Shown here in pieces: positions 1 to 6,142 of a stretch of 6,142 nucleotides of DNA; the first letter of the stretch is position 1; every line of letters starts with the position of its first letter. Source of the stretch: Algibacter_G agarivorans (lineage in GTDB: Bacteria; Bacteroidota; Bacteroidia; Flavobacteriales; Flavobacteriaceae); the NCBI RefSeq assembly GCF_039543245.1, contig NZ_BAABJJ010000048.1, positions 1 through 6,142 of the forward strand. Reading direction: 5' to 3'. The translations under genes and the position numbers were made by a program. The notes beneath the pieces are model-generated. The model did not search any database. It saw only the letters and a list, made by a program, of their open reading frames with translations, and had not been told where the DNA came from.

Positions 1-22
1 TGAACTTTATAAAAAAACAGGC

Positions 23-2853
<2,831 letters not shown>

Positions 2854-2880
2854 TTTTTGCTTTTTTAATGAGTTACTATT

Positions 2881-2911
2881 CAGTTTACAGTTTTCAGTCC
2901 CAGTTCTCAGT
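2881..2911. repeat. CAGTNNN heptad repeat, five copies
   Basis: On the plus strand, CAGT begins at 2881, 2888, 2895, 2901 and 2908, giving spacings of 7, 7, 6 and 7. The three bases between copies are mostly T or C. The same heptad occurs in the spacer between the two tRNAs. From memory, CAGT-type heptad runs are scattered through intergenic DNA of Bacteroidota. It has no visible coding or CRISPR character. Confidence 0.7.
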
Positions 2912-2959
2912 AAATAATTACTAAGCCTTGTTTCCTACACCCCATAAACTAAACGTTTT

Positions 2960-2997
2960 AATTAATTGCACATCGCTCGTTGTGAGTGCAATTAATT
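2960..2997. repeat. 12-bp perfect inverted repeat (spacer hairpin)
   Basis: AATTAATTGCAC (2960-2971) is matched exactly by GTGCAATTAATT (2986-2997), with a 14-nt loop. In the pre-rRNA it would fold into a long hairpin about 105 nt upstream of the 23S 5' end. It lacks a following U-run in the direction of transcription, so it is unlikely to be a terminator. A processing or spacing stem is more plausible, though that role is inferred. Confidence 0.75.
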
Positions 2998-3050
2998 TAC
3001 AATTATTATACTATTGGATAAATCCAACAGTACTTTTTCATGTATCTTTT

Positions 3051-3070
3051 TTCAATATGTCAATGAACTT
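3051..3070 (-). promoter_or_regulatory. boxA-like antitermination motif before 23S
   Basis: The RNA reads AAGUUCAUUGACAUAUUGAA. The core AGUUCAUUGACA (3069-3058) matches about 10 of 12 positions of the general bacterial rrn boxA pattern (TGYTCTTTRACA-like). The same 20-mer, with one change, lies in the 16S leader at 5085-5104. In E. coli, boxA in the leader and in the spacer loads the NusB-NusE complex so that RNA polymerase resists Rho on untranslated rRNA. Position and duplication support that role here. Binding itself is inferred. Confidence 0.7.
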
Positions 3071-3073
3071 TCA

Positions 3074-3095
3074 TTAATTGATCTAAACCAATTAA
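3074..3095 (-). other. 7-bp spacer hairpin after tRNA-Ala
   Basis: TTAATTG (3074-3080) pairs exactly with CAATTAA (3089-3095) around an 8-nt loop. It sits between the tRNA-Ala 3' end and the boxA-like motif, in the place a boxB-like stem would occupy. It could also help expose the tRNA 3' end for trimming. The stem is AU-rich and so only moderately stable. Confidence 0.5.
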
Positions 3096-3099
3096 ATAG

Positions 3100-3173
3100 T
3101 GGAGAATATCGGAGTCGAACCGATGACCTCCTGCGTGCAAGGCAGGCGCTCTAGCCAGCTGAGCTAATCCCCC
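3100..3173 (-). tRNA. tRNA-Ala (anticodon UGC)
   Basis: This is a 74-nt tRNA with a complete cloverleaf: acceptor GGGGGAU/AUUCUCC with two G-U pairs, D-arm GCUC/GAGC, anticodon stem CCUGC/GCAGG, and T-arm AUCGG/CCGAU with loop UUCGACU. The anticodon loop CUUGCAC (3141-3135) places UGC at 3139-3137. The discriminator is A (3100) and no CCA is encoded, so a CCA-adding enzyme is needed. Ala(UGC) as the second spacer tRNA is the common bacterial arrangement. Confidence 0.98.
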
Positions 3174-3188
3174 GTTTCTTTAAGTTGA

Positions 3189-3216
3189 CAGTCCACAGTC
3201 TGCAGTATGCAGTCGC
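3189..3216. repeat. CAGTNNN heptad repeat, four perfect-period copies
   Basis: CAGT begins at 3189, 3196, 3203 and 3210, exactly 7 bases apart, in the roughly 100-nt spacer between tRNA-Ile and tRNA-Ala. It is of the same type as the array at 2881-2911. The copies differ only in the three filler bases. The rest of the spacer (3174-3188 and 3217-3263) shows nothing I can name. Confidence 0.75.
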
Positions 3217-3263
3217 TTGTTGCCGACTTTTTGGTGGATAGTCTTCTTCTAGAATTTCCTTTA

Positions 3264-3357
3264 TTTAGTAGTTAGTAGTCTCAGGCAGACTCGAACTGCC
3301 GACCTCTACATTATCAGTGTAGCGCTCTAACCAGCTGAGCTATGAGACTCTACTAAA
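3264..3357 (-). other. Extended pre-tRNA-Ile stem flanking the tRNA
   Basis: The 8 bases just 5' of tRNA-Ile (UUUAGUAG, 3357-3350) are the exact complement of CUACUAAA (3271-3264), which starts four bases past the discriminator base. The acceptor arm is thus continued by an 8-bp helix across a short one-sided bulge (ACUAA). Such an extension would hold the two flanks together in the precursor and could influence RNase P and 3' trimming. The function is inferred; the complementarity is seen. Confidence 0.6.
3276..3349 (-). tRNA. tRNA-Ile (anticodon GAU)
   Basis: This is a 74-nt tRNA with a full cloverleaf: acceptor AGUCUCA/UGAGACU (seven Watson-Crick pairs, first pair A-U as in E. coli tRNA-Ile), D-arm GCUC/GAGC, anticodon stem CUACA/UGUAG, and T-arm GGCAG/CUGCC with loop UUCGAGU. 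The anticodon loop is CUGAUAA, so the anticodon is GAU, reading AUC and AUU. The discriminator is A (3276) and CCA is not encoded. It is the first gene after 16S. Confidence 0.98.
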
Positions 3358-3381
3358 TCTTTATCTTAAATTAACAGCAAT

Positions 3382-3397
3382 GAGAATAAACTACCCT
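3382..3397 (-). other. 16S processing stalk, trailer strand
   Basis: The trailer segment GUUUAUUCUC (3391-3382) and the adjoining AGGGUA (3397-3392) can pair with leader 5040-5025. This makes a 16-bp helix with five G-U pairs, enclosing the whole 16S precursor. Three more pairs follow outside it after one mismatch. In bacteria with RNase III, such leader-trailer helices are the first cleavage site of pre-16S. Pairing was found by eye, so the precise extent is approximate. Confidence 0.55.
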
Positions 3398-3435
3398 TTA
3401 TAATAGTATGATACTTTTTAGTCGTCTTTCTCTAG

Positions 3436-4953
<1,518 letters not shown>

Positions 4954-4965
4954 TAATTTTTGTGT

Positions 4966-4990
4966 GTTGCGCTTGATGAATCAAGGCAAC
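4966..4990 (-). other. Leader hairpin next to the 16S 5' end
   Basis: In RNA, GUUGC then CUUGA (4990-4981) pair with UCAAG then GCAAC (4976-4972 and 4970-4966) around a UUCA loop. This gives ten pairs with a single bulged C. It ends 12 nt before the mature 16S 5' end, inside the leader-trailer stalk. A role in 5' maturation or in guiding early 30S folding is plausible but inferred. Confidence 0.65.
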
Positions 4991-5024
4991 AGCTCTTAAC
5001 AACTAATCAGAATCTCTAGTACTC

Positions 5025-5040
5025 AAAATAATCTATTCTC
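5025..5040 (-). other. 16S processing stalk, leader strand
   Basis: The leader segment GAGAAUAGAU followed by UAUUUU (5040-5025) is the partner of trailer 3382-3397. Ten continuous pairs include two G-U pairs, and six further pairs include three G-U. It lies about 75 nt upstream of mature 16S, between the tetraloop hairpin at 5047-5072 and the hairpin at 4966-4990. Confidence 0.55.
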
Positions 5041-5046
5041 TTTGTT

Positions 5047-5072
5047 GAAGTAAACCGTTTCCAATTTACTTC
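5047..5072 (-). other. 11-bp leader hairpin with GAAA tetraloop
   Basis: The RNA arm GAAGUAAAUUG (5072-5062) pairs along its full length with CGGUUUACUUC (5057-5047), with two G-U pairs. The loop is GAAA (5061-5058), a GNRA tetraloop closed by a G-C pair. It lies 12 nt downstream of the leader boxA-like motif and just outside the 16S stalk. No U-run follows, so it is not a terminator. It may act in processing, as a boxB-like element, or as a protein or tertiary contact site. Confidence 0.75.
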
Positions 5073-5084
5073 TTACGCTGTCAA

Positions 5085-5104
5085 TTCAATATGTCTATGA
5101 ACTT
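5085..5104 (-). promoter_or_regulatory. boxA-like antitermination motif in 16S leader
   Basis: The RNA reads AAGUUCAUAGACAUAUUGAA, differing at one base from the copy before 23S (3051-3070). It lies about 40-55 nt downstream of the start expected from the nearest promoter, before any rRNA stem, as boxA does in other rrn leaders. The core AGUUCAUAGACA (5103-5092) matches the general boxA pattern less well than the spacer copy because of the A in the middle. The tail AUAUUGAA is also kept, which suggests a longer lineage-specific site. Confidence 0.7.
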
Positions 5105-5145
5105 GTTTCTTTATTTTCTCAGCTTGTTTCCTTGCTAAGCGGGTG

Positions 5146-5196
5146 CAAATATAAAACCCTTTTTTAACTCCCACAATACTTTTTTAATCTTTTTTT
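5146..5196 (-). promoter_or_regulatory. rRNA promoter P1 (nearest to 16S)
   Basis: The -7 element is TATATTTG (5153-5146), a full match to the Bacteroidota TAnnTTTG. A TTG (5176-5174) lies 20 bp upstream as a -33 candidate. The start is expected near 5139-5141. T-tracts at 5160, 5180 and 5190 (A-tracts in the sense of transcription) are spaced about one or two helical turns apart, as in UP elements or curved DNA. The segment after the -7 box is CACCCGCT, GC-rich in an AT-rich setting. The leader from here to 16S is about 190 nt. Confidence 0.75.
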
Positions 5197-5253
5197 GAAA
5201 AAAGTTCTTGACGACTTTTTTACTTAAGTATTACCGTAATCGTGAATGAACTT

Positions 5254-5281
5254 CGCTATAAAGGCAGTGCCTTTTTTAGCG
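5254..5281 (-). other. Hairpin at the expected 5' end of the P2 transcript
   Basis: CGCTA (5254-5258) pairs with TAGCG (5277-5281), and AAAGGC (5260-5265) with GCCTTT (5269-5274), with a small internal loop and a 3-nt loop. RNA started at P2 (about 5279-5281) would begin with this stem, which could affect escape or 5' stability. No U-run follows in the transcribed direction, so it does not look like an attenuator. Confidence 0.5.
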
Positions 5282-5285
5282 GCTG

Positions 5286-5336
5286 CAAACATACAACCCT
5301 TTTTTGTTCCCAAAAAGCTTTTTTAAAACTTTTTTT
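5286..5336 (-). promoter_or_regulatory. rRNA promoter P2 (middle)
   Basis: The -7 element is TATGTTTG (5293-5286), matching TAnnTTTG. TTTG (5314-5311) is the nearest -33 candidate, with a 17-bp spacer, shorter than usual. The core and spacer are a near copy of P1: over 21 bases from the -7 box into the T6 run, 19 agree. T-tracts start at 5300, 5319 and 5330. The segment after the box is CAGCCGCT. The start is expected near 5279-5281, 140 bp upstream of P1. Confidence 0.65.
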
Positions 5337-5409
5337 GATTTATTTCTCAATGCTTTTAGGAACGTCGCTTTGCCGTTGGATACATCCGTATCCTTTTGCT
5401 TAGCGGGTG

Positions 5410-5471
5410 CAAAGATACTCCTCATTTCTACATATCCTAGACTTTTTTCACTCTTTTTTGAACTCTTTTTT
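5410..5471 (-). promoter_or_regulatory. rRNA promoter P3 (farthest, weaker -33)
   Basis: The -7 element is TATCTTTG (5417-5410), matching TAnnTTTG, followed by CACCCGCT as in P1. No TTG or TTTG sits at the expected -33 distance, so the promoter may be weaker or depend on upstream DNA. Three T6 tracts start at 5443, 5454 and 5466, spaced 11 and 12 bp, a good phasing for curvature or UP-like contacts. The start is expected near 5403-5405, 124 bp upstream of P2. Confidence 0.55.
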
Positions 5472-5699
5472 AACTGCCTTGTTCACTGGTGTTTATAACT
5501 GTTGTTTTTTTCTCTTTGGTGAGGTTTGTTTTCCGTTCCGATGGCTTACTTGCTTTTTAGACCTGTCCTTATTATTATTGCTACTTTTTTATGGACGAAA
5601 CCAGGATAGCGGATTGGGGGGATCGTTCCAGAGTAACTTGATTTGATTTGCGTGCTTCTTGGATGTTATGCCATAAGCTGATAATGACCGGGTTTTGTA
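5472..5699. other. Upstream intergenic DNA, no gene recognised
   Basis: The plus strand is T-rich to about 5590, continuing the A-rich flank upstream of P3, and then becomes mixed in composition. Short open frames here would encode low-complexity Phe/Leu-rich peptides that overlap the promoter region, which I do not accept as genes. I see no further TAnnTTTG element on the minus strand. Confidence 0.6.
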
Positions 5700-5723
5700 G
5701 CGCAAAGGCGCTAAGGCGCAAAG
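5700..5723. repeat. Tandem 8-bp repeat GCGCAAAG x3
   Basis: Three head-to-tail units are GCGCAAAG (5700-5707), GCGCTAAG (5708-5715) and GCGCAAAG (5716-5723). They differ at one base. From memory, arrays of GCGCAAAG/GCGCTAAG-like units are scattered between genes in many bacterial genomes, including Bacteroidota. The period of 8 argues against coding. Confidence 0.75.
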
Positions 5724-5748
5724 CTGGGACCGGTTGCTGAAAATTGTT

Positions 5749-5789
5749 GCGCAGAGATGCGCAGGGTTTTCACAGAGATACGCAGAGGG
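5749..5789. repeat. Degenerate CGCAGAGAT-type repeat
   Basis: Related units follow each other: GCGCAGAGAT, GCGCAGGG, then after TTTT CACAGAGAT and ACGCAGAGG. The unit is about 9-10 bases with imperfect copies. It resembles the CACAGAGA/CGCAGAGA dispersed repeat found between genes in many bacteria (recognised from memory). It lies 25 bp from the 8-bp array, so two repeat types have gathered here. Confidence 0.65.
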
Positions 5790-6045
5790 TGCCCGTTGAG
5801 ACTCACAGAATCTTTATCTAGGACAAGAAAAGAAGTATCTGTTGTTTTTTATCTCACTAAGCCTCCAAGGTGGCCGGCCGGTTTTTGATTGTAATGGTCA
5901 TGAAACTTTAAAAAGCGCGTTGAGCCTTTATTGTTTTTGTGGATTTGCTTTTTAAATACACACCCTATTATATGCCTATAAATAACATGGCTCGATAAAA
6001 CCGCACTTGGTTGCGAGATACTTGCATAGCTGGTATGAACGCGTT
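5790..6045. other. Intergenic DNA, no gene recognised
   Basis: No credible reading frame, tRNA or promoter is evident. A short GC-rich palindrome GGCCGGCC (5872-5879), continuing to GG and then a T-run at 5883-5887, stands out from an AT-rich background but makes no convincing terminator. From about 5985 to 6045 the sequence is less AT-rich and leads into the element at 6046, so it could be the body of a small RNA; I cannot support that further. Confidence 0.5.
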
Positions 6046-6072
6046 AGGGATTGAAACGGCATCCTTTTTTTT
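6046..6072 (+). terminator. Terminator-like hairpin with T8, possible small-RNA end
   Basis: AGGGAT (6046-6051) pairs with ATCCTT (6061-6066), including one G-U pair, around a 9-nt loop TGAAACGGC. It overlaps a T8 run (6065-6072). The stem is short for an intrinsic terminator. The string GCGTTAGGGATTGAAACGG resembles, from memory, an intergenic element recurring in Bacteroidota genomes, where a second conserved half usually follows; that half is not seen here. It may be the end of a small RNA, a degraded mobile or palindromic element, or a terminator for plus-strand transcription. Confidence 0.4.
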
Positions 6073-6113
6073 AAAACAATACCAAAACTGAGACTTAGAA
6101 CAAAGCTTATACA

Positions 6114-6142
6114 GATTGCCACGTCGCTCACTCCTCGCAATG
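6114..6142. repeat. Palindromic intergenic repeat, cut by window edge
   Basis: ATTGC (6115-6119) and GCAAT (6137-6141) form an inverted repeat around an interior CACGTCGCTC...CTCCTCG. The reverse strand reads CATTGCGAGGAGTGAGCGAC, a string typical of an abundant interspersed palindromic repeat known from many bacterial genomes (from memory). The outer part of the repeat probably continues past the window. Confidence 0.6.

Larger units (their letters stand above)
2854..3099 (-). other. Internal transcribed spacer, tRNA-Ala to 23S
   Basis: This is an AT-rich transcribed spacer without a gene. In transcription order it holds a 7-bp hairpin (3095-3074), a boxA-like motif (3070-3051), a small stem TTGGA/TCCAA with a 4-nt loop (3027-3014), a 12-bp inverted repeat (2997-2960) and a run of CAGT heptads (2911-2881). 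I see no promoter with a TAnnTTTG element here, so 23S probably depends on transcription from the leader promoters. Confidence 0.85.

Noticed and set aside
1..22. 5S rRNA start
   Set aside because: Only 22 bases remain past the 23S 3' end, and they are AT-rich spacer with no 5S sequence.
2881..3216. CRISPR array
   Set aside because: The repeating unit is only 7 bases with 3-base fillers and no spacer-length intervals or nearby cas genes.
4991..5003. Plus-strand AGCTCTTAACAAC resembling E. coli boxA
   Set aside because: It is on the strand opposite to rRNA transcription, so the RNA would carry its complement. The motif at 5085-5104 is in the right orientation and is repeated before 23S.
5254..5281. 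Intrinsic terminator between P1 and P2
   Set aside because: The stem has T bases only within its arm and no run after it on either strand, so it does not have terminator form.
5304..5646. Open frames of 64 and 79 codons rich in Phe and Leu
   Set aside because: They come from T-rich promoter DNA, overlap the P2 and P3 elements, and have low complexity. The apparent membrane character is a composition effect.
5872..5887. Terminator from GGCCGGCC palindrome followed by T-run
   Set aside because: The self-complementary 8-mer leaves no room for a loop, and no longer stem forms around it. It is recorded only as a composition anomaly.

Overview
The window is a ribosomal RNA operon read from right to left (minus strand), plus about 0.7 kb of repeat-rich upstream DNA. 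I support no protein-coding gene in it. The gene order in transcription is three tandem promoters (about 5146-5471), leader, 16S rRNA (4953-3436), tRNA-Ile(GAU), tRNA-Ala(UGC), spacer, and complete 23S rRNA (2853-23). The window ends 22 bases past the 23S 3' end, so a 5S gene, if present, lies outside.

The organism is a member of the Bacteroidota, most likely Flavobacteriaceae. The 16S V3-V4 region reads like that family (recognised from memory, not by a search). The rRNA promoters carry the Bacteroidota -7 element TAnnTTTG rather than a sigma70 -10 box, and the flanks are very AT-rich. The 16S keeps the CCUCC anti-Shine-Dalgarno core.

The operon carries a set of RNA control and processing elements. 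A boxA-like antitermination motif occurs twice, once in the 16S leader and once in the spacer before 23S, identical at 19 of 20 positions. Leader 5025-5040 can pair with trailer 3382-3397 to form a stalk that closes off pre-16S. The 23S ends form a perfect 11-bp terminal helix. An 8-bp stem extends the acceptor arm of pre-tRNA-Ile. Several strong leader and spacer hairpins occur, one of them an 11-bp stem capped by a GAAA tetraloop.

The three promoters share a GC-rich segment just after the -7 box (CA[C/G]CCGCT) and have T-tracts (A-tracts in the transcribed sense) upstream at roughly helical spacing. This fits strong, growth-regulated rRNA promoters with UP-like or curved DNA.

Four kinds of short dispersed repeat are present: CAGTNNN heptads in both tRNA-flanking spacers, an 8-bp tandem array (5700-5723), a degenerate CGCAGAGAT-type array (5749-5789), and a palindromic intergenic repeat cut by the right edge. 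An AGGGATTGAAACGGCATCC element followed by T8 (6046-6072) may be a terminator or the end of a small RNA.
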